Below, in pieces: positions 25,007-33,243 of a DNA stretch of 64,000 bases. The stretch is taken from assembly GCF_016907545.1 (NCBI RefSeq), contig NZ_JAFBCD010000001.1, positions 2,976,001 through 3,040,000 of the forward strand. Direction: 5' to 3'. The translations under genes and the position numbers were made by a program. The notes below the pieces were generated by a model. It did no database searches. It was not told the origin of the DNA and worked only from the letters and a program-made list of their open reading frames with translations. Every line of letters begins with the position of its first letter. Position 1 is the stretch's first letter. The DNA comes from Paenarthrobacter ilicis (GTDB lineage: Bacteria > Actinomycetota > Actinomycetes > Actinomycetales > Micrococcaceae).

Positions 25007-25708
25007 CTATTGCCTTGCAAGGACGGCGTCGTACCTTTCCAGTGCAATCTCCGCGAGCACCTTGGAAGGCAGCAACGGAGCCGCGATGACGTCCGCGCCG
25101 GATTTGGCCAGCTGATCGTGGAAGTAACCGGTCGCCAGGAGGTAGGAAGCAATGAAGACCCTTCCGTTGTTCCCGTCCGCGGCGAGTTCGGCGCGCAAGG
25201 AGGCAACGCCGTCGGGCACCGTTGGCTGGGCGCTGGCGCCGTACGCAACCCGTACTTTGTTGGGCAGCAAGCCGCCGAGGAGGCGCGCCTGCTCTTCCGA
25301 ATCAATGGAGCCGTCCGGAAGGGAGGATCCGGCGGCAGCCAGCAACACGCCGTCGTTCTCCTCCAGGCCGGCCGCCCGCAAGTGGGTGGCAAGCAGCTCG
25401 GCCAGCCGCGGATCAGGCCCCAGCGGCCTTGCGGCCACAACCTCGGGCCGGCTCTTGATCGCCTTGGGGACGTCCACTTTGATGTGGAAACCAGTGGACA
25501 GCAACAACGGCACGACGACGGCGTCGGTCCCCTCCGGGAGGCCCTCCACCACCCCGCCCAACTCGGGTTCCTGAACGTCGACGTAAGCCTCAACAACCTG
25601 AAGTCCGGGGCGCAGTTCCCCGATCTCGGCCATGACTTTGCGGATAGCCGCCTGGCCAACCGGGTTGCGGGTTCCATGGGCGCAGGCAATCAAAACAGGG
25701 CTGTTCAT
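25007..25708 (-). CDS. Sirohydrochlorin chelatase (CbiX/SirB-like)
   Basis: The 233-residue protein has the class II chelatase fold in two halves. VLIACAHGTRNPVG carries the metal-binding His near the start, and VVVPLLLSTGFHIKVDVP carries the second His. It probably inserts iron into sirohydrochlorin, completing siroheme for the sulfite reductase directly downstream on the same strand; cobalt chelation for cobalamin is the alternative. The ATG at 25708 was chosen as the first start that begins the chelatase fold. An 86-base gap with the sir promoter separates it from the operon. Confidence 0.9.
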   Translation of the reverse strand: MNSPVLIACAHGTRNPVGQAAIRKVMAEIGELRPGLQVVEAYVDVQEPELGGVVEGLPEGTDAVVVPLLLSTGFHIKVDVPKAIKSRPEVVAARPLGPDPRLAELLATHLRAAGLEENDGVLLAAAGSSLPDGSIDSEEQARLLGGLLPNKVRVAYGASAQPTVPDGVASLRAELAADGNNGRVFIASYLLATGYFHDQLAKSGADVIAAPLLPSKVLAEIALERYDAVLARQ

Positions 25709-25770
25709 GGGAGCTAGCGTAACGTTGAGCCAGCACCTGTTGTGAAGCACGCTGAGAAAGAACCGCCACC

Positions 25771-26442
25771 TTGATTTCCATTGACATTGTTCTTTTGTGG
25801 CTCGATTTGGTGGGCGTGTTCTTCTTCGCGGTCTCAGGGTCCCTGCTGGCAGCCCGCAATCAGTTCGACATTGTGGGCTCGGTCCTGCTCGCCTCGATCG
25901 TTTCCTTGGGCGGCGGCGTGATCCGCGACATCATCATCAACACGGGCCCGCCCATCGCGTTCACCAATCCGGCGTACCTGGCTCCCCCGTTGCTGGCCGC
26001 GCTGTTGGTCTATTTCCTGTTTTCCTCAGTGCAGCGGTACACCTCACTGCTGACACTGTTCGACGCCGGCGGGTTGGCGCTGTTCTGCATCACCGGAACG
26101 CTGAAGGCGATCGGCGCGGGCATGAACCCGGTTGCCGCCATCCTTTTGGGCGTCACCACGGCCGTGGGCGGCGGCCTGTTGCGCGACATCACCGCCAACG
26201 AGATTCCCACCCTGTTCAATAACCGCGACATTTACGCCCTCCCCGCCTTTGTGGGCGCCGGACTGACCACCCTGTTGTGGAACCTGGGAGTGTTCACCGG
26301 ACTCACTGCGTGCTTGATCGCCGCGGTGGTTTTCGCCTTCCGGGTCACCGCTTGGCGACGCAGCTGGTACGTGCCGCTGGCTGTCCGCGGATGGCATAGG
26401 CCCGGCAGCGGATCGGGCGCAATTTCGGGCACCCGGGATTAG
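25771..26442 (+). CDS. TRIC/UPF0126-family membrane protein (trimeric intracellular cation channel type)
   Basis: The 223-residue membrane protein has about seven hydrophobic segments made of two UPF0126 repeats. Each repeat holds a Gly-rich GG-x-RD motif: SLGGGVIRDIIINTGPP and AVGGGLLRDITANEIP. Prokaryotic TRIC homologs form potassium-permeable trimers; the physiological role is unknown. Translation probably starts at TTG 25771 after AGAAAGAA. It diverges from the chelatase gene. The last residues are basic and cytoplasmic. Confidence 0.87.
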   Translation: MISIDIVLLWLDLVGVFFFAVSGSLLAARNQFDIVGSVLLASIVSLGGGVIRDIIINTGPPIAFTNPAYLAPPLLAALLVYFLFSSVQRYTSLLTLFDAGGLALFCITGTLKAIGAGMNPVAAILLGVTTAVGGGLLRDITANEIPTLFNNRDIYALPAFVGAGLTTLLWNLGVFTGLTACLIAAVVFAFRVTAWRRSWYVPLAVRGWHRPGSGSGAISGTRD

Positions 26443-26443
26443 T

Positions 26444-26455
26444 TAGGATTAGAGC
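26444..26455 (+). promoter_or_regulatory. Possible leaderless promoter (-10) of the SMI1-like gene
   Basis: TAGGAT at 26444-26449 and six bases precede the ATG at 26456, and no ribosome site is visible. The element sits just after the stop of the upstream gene, so readthrough is also possible. Confidence 0.35.
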
Positions 26456-26878
26456 ATGACTGACATGTTCCTCGAGAAGTTCCGCGCTCTGGTCCCAAAG
26501 TATCTCGAGGATGAATGGCAGGAAGAAGACGGCCTGACGCCCGGCGAACTGGACGATTCCCTGGCCGATCACTCCTTCACCATCCCACTGGTCCTGCGCG
26601 AGTTCTACCTTGCCGTGGGCGGTTGCGAGGACATCATGGAGGCATACCACTACTTCTGGGACCCCGAGGAACTTGAAGTTGATGACGAAGGCTTCCTCAT
26701 GTTCCTGGAGGACGAGGACGAACAATTCACGTGGGGCTTCCGCACCGTGGACCTCGGCGTCCCGGATCCCATTGTGTGGCGCAGGAACAACGCCCGCGGG
26801 CAATGGAAGAGCGAGGAAGGCACCTTCTCCGAGTTCGTCTTTGACATGTTCGACTGGGCATTCAACGACGAAGACTAG
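26456..26878 (+). CDS. Small acidic protein, SMI1/KNR4 (SUKH)-like
   Basis: The 140-residue acidic protein has the SUKH-type order. PLVLREFYLAVGGCEDIMEAYHYFWDPEEL is followed by GFLMFLEDEDEQFTWGFRTVDLGVPDPIVWRRN and an acidic end with WAFNDED. In this superfamily the fold often serves as immunity protein or as a protein-protein module. No toxin gene lies next to it, so an immunity role is not supported here. The stop is followed within 20 bases by a strong terminator. Confidence 0.65.
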   Translation: MTDMFLEKFRALVPKYLEDEWQEEDGLTPGELDDSLADHSFTIPLVLREFYLAVGGCEDIMEAYHYFWDPEELEVDDEGFLMFLEDEDEQFTWGFRTVDLGVPDPIVWRRNNARGQWKSEEGTFSEFVFDMFDWAFNDED

Positions 26879-26890
26879 GTACACCCTGTT

Positions 26891-27802
26891 TCAGGCAGCC
26901 CCTGCTGGTCCCTCAACGGGTCCGGCGGGGGCTGTTTTGTTCCCCTCCTCAATCCGCCACCACCGGACCGGGCCGAAACGGCCGGCCTCCCTGTTCCGAA
27001 GAACCACCAGGACTTCGTCCACCATCCGCTGAGGATGATGGACCACGTCTGCGTAGTAGTAGCGGAGGCTCAGCAGTCCACCACTCATGCCTGCGTTGTT
27101 CCGGTATTGATCCTTCCTGGCCTGTCTCGGCTCCAGGTGGGTGCCGCCGTCGAGTTCTACAATCAGGCATTCATTGACCAGACAGTCCACTTCTCCCACC
27201 CCGGGCACGTCCACATGCATACGGACCCGGAGACCTGCTCGAGTGAAGTGTGTATGGGCCAGCACCTCAAGTAGCGAGTCCGCACGGGGAAGGACCAGGT
27301 CCAGTAGTTCCCGCGCCTTCCCATTCCTGTTGCCATTCAGCTTGTCCGCCAGGAAGGGGACGGACAGCAGGGCCTGGGACACCGCGCTCTGCACCATGAC
27401 CAACGCTTCAATCTCCGGCAGGCACCTGATGGCATGAAGCAGGACATCCGCCACCCCTGCAACAGGTAGATACGAGTGGGCCGGGTGAAGGCACGCGCCG
27501 TGGTGGATGATGTTTCTCCGTTTCAGGCCCGTGCTGCAGCTCAGATGGAGAGAGCCGGGGTTGCCGAGGCTCCACAGCCGATAGAAACGAGCTGCTGAAA
27601 CGCAGGTAATGAGGCCATTGGCCCGGAAGGCAGCCTCGACATCCGTATCTGCATCCTGACCTGTGTACACGCCCCGATGGAGCCGGCCAATTAACCCAGC
27701 ATCCAAGGCGCTGGCCACCGCCCGCCGAGTGAATCCAGCCTTGCGGAGGGAGCCAGTGGTGGCTACGCCGTGGCGGCTCCTGAGGAAATCTGTGATGTCC
27801 AT
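26891..27802 (-). CDS. AbiEi-like winged-helix plus DUF559 nuclease-fold protein
   Basis: The protein of about 303 residues begins with MDITDFLRSRHGVATTGSLRKAGFTRRAVASALDAGLIGRLHRGVY-type sequence, the AbiEi_4-like antitoxin winged helix. The C-terminal part has GVGEVDCLVNECLIVELDGGTH followed by RQARKDQYRNN, matching the DUF559/Vsr-like PD-(D/E)xK pattern. Such fusions are common orphan genes in actinobacteria with unknown function. No partner AbiEii toxin is next to it. The ATG at 27802 was chosen because the upstream extension runs into an inverted-repeat element. The C-terminal tail is Pro/Ala/Gly and overlaps a terminator. Confidence 0.75.
   Translation of the reverse strand: MDITDFLRSRHGVATTGSLRKAGFTRRAVASALDAGLIGRLHRGVYTGQDADTDVEAAFRANGLITCVSAARFYRLWSLGNPGSLHLSCSTGLKRRNIIHHGACLHPAHSYLPVAGVADVLLHAIRCLPEIEALVMVQSAVSQALLSVPFLADKLNGNRNGKARELLDLVLPRADSLLEVLAHTHFTRAGLRVRMHVDVPGVGEVDCLVNECLIVELDGGTHLEPRQARKDQYRNNAGMSGGLLSLRYYYADVVHHPQRMVDEVLVVLRNREAGRFGPVRWWRIEEGNKTAPAGPVEGPAGAA
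26897..26940 (+). terminator. Rho-independent terminator of the SMI1-like gene
   Basis: AGCCCCTGC and GCGGGGGCT form a stem with one wobble pair, followed by GTTTTGTT. The hairpin lies inside the 3' end of the convergent AbiEi/DUF559 gene and encodes that protein's last residues. Confidence 0.85.
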
Positions 27803-27873
27803 GTGCCAAGGATTGGCATCCCTGTGCAGCCAAAGGGATGTGCGATTCAACGTATGTGGATAACTCCCCCGTG

Positions 27874-27960
27874 CCGCCGCCACCCACTTTGCACGCCTTT
27901 GGGCTCCTTTGGTCCTGTGGCACGGCGTGTCGCGGCTCCCGCCAGTTCAAAGTAGGTGGC
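27874..27960. repeat. Inverted-repeat element, copy 1
   Basis: GCCACCCACTTTG (27879-27891) and CAAAGTAGGTGGC (27948-27960) are inverted with one mismatch and enclose 56 bases. The left end reads CCGCCGCCACCCACTTTG, the same terminus as copy 2 at 28215-28306. The 604-base gap from 27803 to 28406 holds these two elements, a palindrome and a terminator, and no convincing gene. Confidence 0.7.
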
Positions 27961-28029
27961 TGAGGCAAGCCCCTGCCTGTAATCCTCTGTGCGACTTCCA
28001 AGAAAATCATTTGACCCTGCGCGTTGCAT

Positions 28030-28049
28030 TTATGACAGGGTTGTCATAA
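28030..28049. promoter_or_regulatory. Perfect 8-4-8 palindrome, possible operator
   Basis: TTATGACAgggtTGTCATAA is a perfect inverted repeat in otherwise GC-rich intergenic DNA, 228 bases upstream of the AbiEi/DUF559 start. It looks like a dimeric regulator site, but no regulated gene is certain. Confidence 0.45.
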
Positions 28050-28214
28050 GCTATTCACGGATCCACTAAATGCCTCCGGTGGATCTGATGCGAACGGAGA
28101 TTGTGGTCCCGGTTCGGTGCAGCGTATGACTCGTGACGTTGCAGCGGACCGGGGCCATTCCGTTTAACACCCCCTACCTTCAAGGCGGCTGGCTTCCACT
28201 CGGATTTCCCTGTG

Positions 28215-28306
28215 CCGCCACCACCCACTTTGGAACTTCTGGAGCACGACACACCGCCCATCCGCCGCTGTTCCGTGGGCCAGCCGGTCAAAGTTGGTGG
28301 TGGCGG
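28215..28306. repeat. Inverted-repeat element, copy 2
   Basis: CCGCCACCACCCACTTTG (28215-28232) and CAAAGTTGGTGGTGGCGG (28289-28306) pair over 18 bases with one mismatch, enclosing 56 bases. Both the termini and the internal length match copy 1, so these are two copies of one small dispersed element. No encoded protein is seen. Confidence 0.75.
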
Positions 28307-28343
28307 AACGGGTGCCAAGGCCCCACCCCACCCCGGCAAACAA

Positions 28344-28388
28344 CAAAGGCAGGCATCCAGGCCTTGGAGGGCCGGACACCTGCCTTTG
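28344..28388 (-). terminator. Terminator of the menaquinone operon
   Basis: CAAAGGCAGG and CCTGCCTTTG form a perfect 10-bp stem with inner GGCC pairing. On the minus strand it is followed by TTGTTTGCC. It lies 18 bases past the prenyl synthase stop. Confidence 0.8.
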
Positions 28389-28406
28389 CGAAGCGGTGCG
28401 TAGGTG

Positions 28407-29510
28407 TTAGCTGCTGCGGTCCACCACAGCGTGGGCAAAGTTGGTGAGCGAGTCCTTGACGATTCCCTCAGGCAACGGGGCCAAAGCGGCAACGGCCTCA
28501 GCAGCCCACTGCCGTGCGATCTTCCAAGACTCATTGGTGACGGGGTGTTCCCGCAGCCCTTCCACAGCTTCGGCCAAGGCGGCGTCGGAGGACAGGTCCC
28601 CGTCGATCAGTTCCAGGAGTGCTGCAGCGGAGGTGTCCCCCGCGGCAGCATCACGGCGGAGCAACAGCACGGGGAGGGTGGGTACGCCTTCGCGGAGGTC
28701 CGTGCCCGGGGATTTGCCCGACTTAACCTTCACGCCGGTGACATCAATGACGTCGTCGGCAAGTTGGAAGGCCACGCCAACCTTCTCGCCGTATTCCACC
28801 AGGAGGTCTTCGTAGGACTCGTCGGCGCCGGAGAAGATCGCACCCAACTGGCCGGACGCGGCTACCAGCGAGCCGGTCTTGTCCGCGATCACGGAGAGGT
28901 AGTGCTCCACGGGATCTTCGTCCTCGCGCGGTCCCACGGTTTCGTGGAGCTGCCCCAGGCACAGGCGTTCGAACGTCCGGGCCTGGATACCCAGTGCGCG
29001 GGAGCCGAGCTCTGACACCAGGATGGAGGCGCGGGCAAAGATGAGGTCACCGGTGAGGATGGCGACTGAGTTGCCCCACACTTCGTGCGCTGTGGGAGCA
29101 CCACGGCGGTACGGCGCGGAGTCCATGACGTCGTCGTGGTACAGCGTTGCCAGGTGGGTCAGCTCCACCACAACGGCCGCCTGGACCACTTCCGGACGCG
29201 AATCATCGCCGAGGTGTGCGCAGAGGAGGGCCAGCAGCGGACGGATCCGCTTGCCCCCGGCTTCCACCAGGTGCCGCGAGGTGGCATCGGCCAAGGGGTC
29301 CGAGTTGGAGATCGCTTCGCGGAGCTTCTTTTCAACCCGGGCGAGGTTGTTGGTGATGGCAGGGCCGAGTTCGGCATCGGCTGCGATGGCAGCAAAACCG
29401 GCAGGCAGCTGGAGCCCCGTGGCTATGGCAGTGGTGTCCAGAGAGGGCTCGGTGGAGTCCGGCAAGCCGTGCCCGGCATGCGTCCAACTGTGTTCGGCAG
29501 AGTTCGTCAC
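28407..29510 (-). CDS. Long-chain polyprenyl diphosphate synthase (menaquinone side chain)
   Basis: The 367-residue all-alpha prenyltransferase builds the prenyl tail from isopentenyl diphosphate. The first Asp-rich motif is YHDDVMD (126-130) and the second LADDVID near 250, with GGKRIRPLL before the first. The N-terminal 45 residues are an extension. Gene order menG - menJ-like reductase - prenyl synthase matches the mycobacterial Rv0558/Rv0561c/Rv0562 neighbourhood, so it probably makes the menaquinone chain; exact chain length cannot be read. The GTG start lies 10 bases after the preceding stop. Confidence 0.9.
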   Translation of the reverse strand: MTNSAEHSWTHAGHGLPDSTEPSLDTTAIATGLQLPAGFAAIAADAELGPAITNNLARVEKKLREAISNSDPLADATSRHLVEAGGKRIRPLLALLCAHLGDDSRPEVVQAAVVVELTHLATLYHDDVMDSAPYRRGAPTAHEVWGNSVAILTGDLIFARASILVSELGSRALGIQARTFERLCLGQLHETVGPREDEDPVEHYLSVIADKTGSLVAASGQLGAIFSGADESYEDLLVEYGEKVGVAFQLADDVIDVTGVKVKSGKSPGTDLREGVPTLPVLLLRRDAAAGDTSAAALLELIDGDLSSDAALAEAVEGLREHPVTNESWKIARQWAAEAVAALAPLPEGIVKDSLTNFAHAVVDRSS

Positions 29511-29519
29511 GGGTTAACC

Positions 29520-30863
29520 CTAACTAGTTGTTGCGGAAACCGCGGTGTCGGAGCCAGCGGCCGTCAAGACGCCGGACGAAGAGGTGTTGGACGTGGCCGG
29601 AACAAGCATCTCCAGGACCCGGATCACACGGTCCTCGAAGCCCTTGGCGGAGGGGTCCGTGAGGTTGGCCAGCATGCGGACCACAAAGCGCATCAGCACC
29701 GGAATGGGCATGCCGGTCCTCAGGGCCAGCTTCATCACAGCTGGCTTTCCGATCAGCGAGGCAAAGAGCCGTCCCAGCGTGAAGTGCGATCCCCACTGGT
29801 CCCGCACATAGTCCGCGTACCGCGAAAGGTGGGTATCGGCGTCGTGCGTGGACCAACCGGCTGAAGCCGACCGCGAAGAAGCATCAATGATGAACTCAGC
29901 CGCGAACCGTGCAGACTCCATGGCGTAGGAAATGCCCTCACCGTTGAACGGGGACACCATTCCGCCGGCATCGCCCAGCAGCATGAGGCCCGGTGAGTAG
30001 TGCGGCGTGCGGTTGAAGCCCATGGGCAGCGCAGCGCCGCGGATCTCCCCTACCTGGTTTTCCGGAGTGAAGCCCCACTCGGAGGGCATGCCGGCAGTCC
30101 ATTCGCGCAGAACCTGCTTGTAGTCCAGCTTCCCGAATTCCTTGGAGGAGTTCAGGATGCCCAGGCCTACGTTGGAGGTGCCGTCCCCGACGCCGAAGAC
30201 CCAGCCGTAGCCGGGCAGTGGCTTGCCGGATTTGCCGGGCAGTTCCAGCCAGCCTTCCATCCAGTCGTCCTCGTGGCGGGGCGAGGTGAAGTAGGTGCGG
30301 ACTGCGACGCCCAGCGGACGATCGTCCCGCTTGTGCATCCCCATGGAGACGGCCGTGCGGGTGGAGTTGCCGTCCGCAGCGAGCACGACGTCGGCGTGGA
30401 AGTCTTGCGTTTGGCCCGTCTTGCGTCCGGACTCGTGAAGGATCGCGGCGGTTGCGCCGATGACCCGGCCGTCGTCGGCGCGCAGCACGGACGTGACACT
30501 GTGGCGTTCCAGCACGGCGGCTCCGACGGCCTGCGCGTGGCGGGCCAAGTCCTCGTCGAAGCCCAAGCGGGTGCGGATCAGGCCGTACGTGGGGAAATCG
30601 GCGACTTCGGGCCACGGCAGTTCAATGGTGCGCCCGCCGGCGATCAGGCGGAGGCCCTTGTTGCGCCGCCACCCCTCCTCCACAGCATGCGGAAGCCCGA
30701 GCTTCTGGATCTCGCGGACAGCCCTGGGAGTGAGTCCGTCCCCGCAGACCTTTTCGCGGGGGAAAGCGGTTTTTTCCAGGACTGTGACATCAATGCCGGC
30801 CTGGGCGAGGTAATACGCGGCGGTGGACCCGGCCGGGCCCGCACCAACAATCAGTACTTTCAC
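29520..30863 (-). CDS. menJ: Geranylgeranyl reductase-family FAD oxidoreductase, MenJ-like
   Basis: The 447-residue flavoprotein starts with VLIVGAGPAGSTAAYYLAQAGIDVTVLEK, an FAD-binding Rossmann motif. It contains PREKVCGDGLTPRAV, GYGWVFGVGDGTSNVG and LLGDAGGMVSPFNGEGISYAMESARFAAE, all typical of the family. The mycobacterial neighbour-conserved homolog MenJ saturates one double bond of the menaquinone prenyl chain. Location between menG and a prenyl synthase supports that role here. The C-terminal 80 residues are less conserved. Archaeal-type lipid reduction is an unlikely alternative. Confidence 0.87.
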   Translation of the reverse strand: MKVLIVGAGPAGSTAAYYLAQAGIDVTVLEKTAFPREKVCGDGLTPRAVREIQKLGLPHAVEEGWRRNKGLRLIAGGRTIELPWPEVADFPTYGLIRTRLGFDEDLARHAQAVGAAVLERHSVTSVLRADDGRVIGATAAILHESGRKTGQTQDFHADVVLAADGNSTRTAVSMGMHKRDDRPLGVAVRTYFTSPRHEDDWMEGWLELPGKSGKPLPGYGWVFGVGDGTSNVGLGILNSSKEFGKLDYKQVLREWTAGMPSEWGFTPENQVGEIRGAALPMGFNRTPHYSPGLMLLGDAGGMVSPFNGEGISYAMESARFAAEFIIDASSRSASAGWSTHDADTHLSRYADYVRDQWGSHFTLGRLFASLIGKPAVMKLALRTGMPIPVLMRFVVRMLANLTDPSAKGFEDRVIRVLEMLVPATSNTSSSGVLTAAGSDTAVSATTS

Positions 30864-30891
30864 GTCGTCCTAAATCAGCAGGCAGAAAAAG

Positions 30892-31653
30892 TCAGTCGGC
30901 CTGGTGGCGGGGCTTGATCTGGCGGCGCAGCTTGGCCACGGGAACACTTTCGCGGTGCTCGGCGGGCTTCTGCGCACGGTGCACGGCAACAATGCCGCCA
31001 CTGAGGTTGCGGTAGGTCACGTCAGTCCAGCCGGCCTCGGTGAGCCACTGGGCCAAGTGGTCCTGGTCCGGCCAGGCGCGGATGGACTCAGCGAGGTATA
31101 CGTACGCGTCCGGGTTGGAGGACACCTTGGTGGCGATCGCGGGAAGCGCACGCATCAGGTACTCGGTGTAGAGGTTGCGCCACAGCGGCACCACGGGGTG
31201 GGAGAACTCGGCGATGACCAGGCGTCCACCGGGCTTGGTAACGCGGAGCATTTCCTGCAGGGCCTTCTTGGGTTCAACAACGTTGCGCAAGCCGAAGGAG
31301 ATGGTGGAGGCATCAAAGCTGTTGTCCGCGAACGGCAGGTTGGTGGCGTCACCGGCAATGAAGTCGATGTCCGGGCGGCGGCGCTTGCCTACCTTGAGCA
31401 TGCCCAGGGAGAAGTCGCAGGCAACCACGTCAACGCCTGCATCAGCGTACGGTTCGCTTGACGTGCCGGTTCCGGCGGCGAGGTCCAGGACCTTCTGGCC
31501 CTTCTTCACATCCATGGCGTCCACCACGATCCGGCGCCAACGCCGGGTCTGCCCCATGGACAGGACGTCATTGACGACATCGTATTTTGGCGCGACATCG
31601 TCAAACATCGTCGCAACTTCGTCCGGACGCTTTTCCAAGGATGCTCGGTTCAC
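30892..31653 (-). CDS. menG: Demethylmenaquinone methyltransferase
   Basis: The 253-residue SAM-dependent methyltransferase performs the final methylation of menaquinone. SAM-binding [19 protein letters not shown] and the UbiE/MenG blocks [45 protein letters not shown] and [14 protein letters not shown] are present. It is the first gene of the menG-menJ-prenyl synthase set and is divergent from menF across 91 bases. The GTG start has no clear ribosome site. The C-terminal basic tail is longer than usual. Confidence 0.95.
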   Translation of the reverse strand: MNRASLEKRPDEVATMFDDVAPKYDVVNDVLSMGQTRRWRRIVVDAMDVKKGQKVLDLAAGTGTSSEPYADAGVDVVACDFSLGMLKVGKRRRPDIDFIAGDATNLPFADNSFDASTISFGLRNVVEPKKALQEMLRVTKPGGRLVIAEFSHPVVPLWRNLYTEYLMRALPAIATKVSSNPDAYVYLAESIRAWPDQDHLAQWLTEAGWTDVTYRNLSGGIVAVHRAQKPAEHRESVPVAKLRRQIKPRHQAD

Positions 31654-31673
31654 CCTGTAATTGTCTCAGACAT

Positions 31674-31708
31674 TCAGCCGACTTTGCTGCGCTGTAGAAG
31701 TCGGCTGA
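31674..31708. promoter_or_regulatory. Inverted repeat in the menG/menF divergent promoter region
   Basis: TCAGCCGACTT and AAGTCGGCTGA are perfect 11-base inverted arms separated by 13 bases. Their position midway between the two divergent menaquinone genes suggests an operator or a shared leader hairpin. Confidence 0.5.
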
Positions 31709-31744
31709 GAAACTGCTTGTCCGCGGGAGTACTGTTGTTCCATC

Positions 31745-33085
31745 ATGACGAGCACGCTTCGCACCTTGACAGTCCCCCTCGATGTTGATCCATCCTCAGG
31801 GGGGCTGCCGTCGTTTCTGGTGCGGGATGACGTCCTCTGCTGGTCACGGCGCGAAGCCGGCCTCGTCGGTTACGGGGAGCTGACCCGTTTCAACGCCACC
31901 GGTCCCGAGCGTTTTCTTGAGGCAGATATCTGGTGGCGGCACCTGATTCTTGAGGCCAACATCACGGACCACGTTGACCTTCCGGGCACTGGTCCGGTGG
32001 CTTTTGGTTCGTTCGCCTTCTCCAAAACCTCCCCGCATGTTTCGCGGCTCATCCTCCCGGAGCTGGTCATCGGTATCCGCGACGGCCGCGCGTGGGCCAC
32101 CCAATTGACGTTCGACGACGGCCCCCTCACCGAGGCCGGTGTCCTCGATTCCGTGGACCATTGGCTTCGCGGCACCAACGGTGAGGGCACCGCGGCAGGA
32201 GGGTCCGACGTCGGGCCCTCACCTGCCGCTGCCACCGCGGACGGCTACCTTGGCCACGGTTCCCTGAGTGAAGCCGCCTGGATGAAAGCCGTTTCCGATG
32301 GCGTGGAGGAGATCCGCGCGGGCAAGTTGGAAAAGCTGGTGCTGGCACGCGATGTTGTGGCCACCCTGCCCGACGGCGTCAATGCGGCCGAAGTGTTGCG
32401 CCAGCTTGCTGCCCGGTACAGGGAGTGCTGGACATACGGCGTTGACGGGCTGGTGGGTGCCACGCCAGAGATGCTGATCCAGGTGGAGGGCAGGACAGCC
32501 CAGGCCCGCGTGCTGGCTGGCACCCTTGACCGGCGCGATGCCGAGGGCGTGGAAGGCTCTCCCATGGAATACGCCGAGCGGGTCCTGGCGGGCTCGGAAA
32601 AGCAGCGGCACGAGCATGAGATTGCCATTGACTCCCTGACGCGCCAGTTGGCTCCCTTCTCCGAGGCCATGAACGCGCACAGCGAGCCCTTCATCCTGGA
32701 GCTGCCCAACGTGTGGCACTTGGCGTCGGACGTCAAGGCTGAGCTTGCCGATATTGAGGGCCACGTCCCCACCTGCCTGGCGCTGATCAATGCGCTGCAT
32801 CCCACGGCGGCTGTTTGCGGCACGCCCACCATGGTGGCCGGCGCACTGATCCGGAAGCTGGAACATCTGGACCGCGGCCCGTATGCAGGACCTGTGGGCT
32901 GGCTGGATGCTGCCGGCAACGGCGAGTGGGGCATTGCACTTCGTGGGGCGGTCATTGAAGACGCCAACACCGTTCGCCTTTACGCCGGATGCGGCATTGT
33001 GGAGGGCTCGCAGCCCGAGGCCGAATTGGCCGAAACGTGGGCCAAGTTCCGTCCGATGCTCGAGGCTTTGGGCATCCGCCGCTGA
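31745..33085 (+). CDS. menF: Isochorismate synthase
   Basis: The 446-residue chorismate-utilising enzyme converts chorismate to isochorismate, the entry to menaquinone synthesis. The conserved C-terminal domain shows KLEKLVLARDVVATLPDG, TPEMLIQVEGRTAQARVLAGTLDRR, SEKQRHEHEIAIDSL, LHPTAAVCGTPT and YAGPVGWLDAAGNGEWGIALRGAVIE. The Glu and Lys expected in these blocks are present. Divergence from menG and presence of menD and menC nearby favour menaquinone over siderophore synthesis. The start ATG is 14 bases after a possible -10, TACTGT. Confidence 0.93.
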   Translation: MTSTLRTLTVPLDVDPSSGGLPSFLVRDDVLCWSRREAGLVGYGELTRFNATGPERFLEADIWWRHLILEANITDHVDLPGTGPVAFGSFAFSKTSPHVSRLILPELVIGIRDGRAWATQLTFDDGPLTEAGVLDSVDHWLRGTNGEGTAAGGSDVGPSPAAATADGYLGHGSLSEAAWMKAVSDGVEEIRAGKLEKLVLARDVVATLPDGVNAAEVLRQLAARYRECWTYGVDGLVGATPEMLIQVEGRTAQARVLAGTLDRRDAEGVEGSPMEYAERVLAGSEKQRHEHEIAIDSLTRQLAPFSEAMNAHSEPFILELPNVWHLASDVKAELADIEGHVPTCLALINALHPTAAVCGTPTMVAGALIRKLEHLDRGPYAGPVGWLDAAGNGEWGIALRGAVIEDANTVRLYAGCGIVEGSQPEAELAETWAKFRPMLEALGIRR

Positions 33086-33243
33086 ATCTGGGATTCCAGA
33101 CTGCTACCTGCTTTGGGTGGTTGCAAAATGGGTAAAGTAGTTATCCAATAGTGAAACAAAGTTTCCTGTGATGTACATCTCACGTTCGGCGCTACACTAA
33201 AACCGACTCAGTTCAGCATCCATTGCAACAAAAGGTAAACAAC

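Noticed and set aside
23211..25115. 634-codon plus-strand reading frame
   Set aside because: Antisense to the sulfite reductase gene, a common effect of high GC content.
26456..26878. Immunity gene of a polymorphic toxin system
   Set aside because: SUKH-like fold only; no toxin, WXG or secretion gene lies nearby.
28055..28534. 159-codon minus-strand frame in the gap
   Set aside because: It spans the terminator and the inverted-repeat element and enters the prenyl synthase gene in another frame; no protein features.
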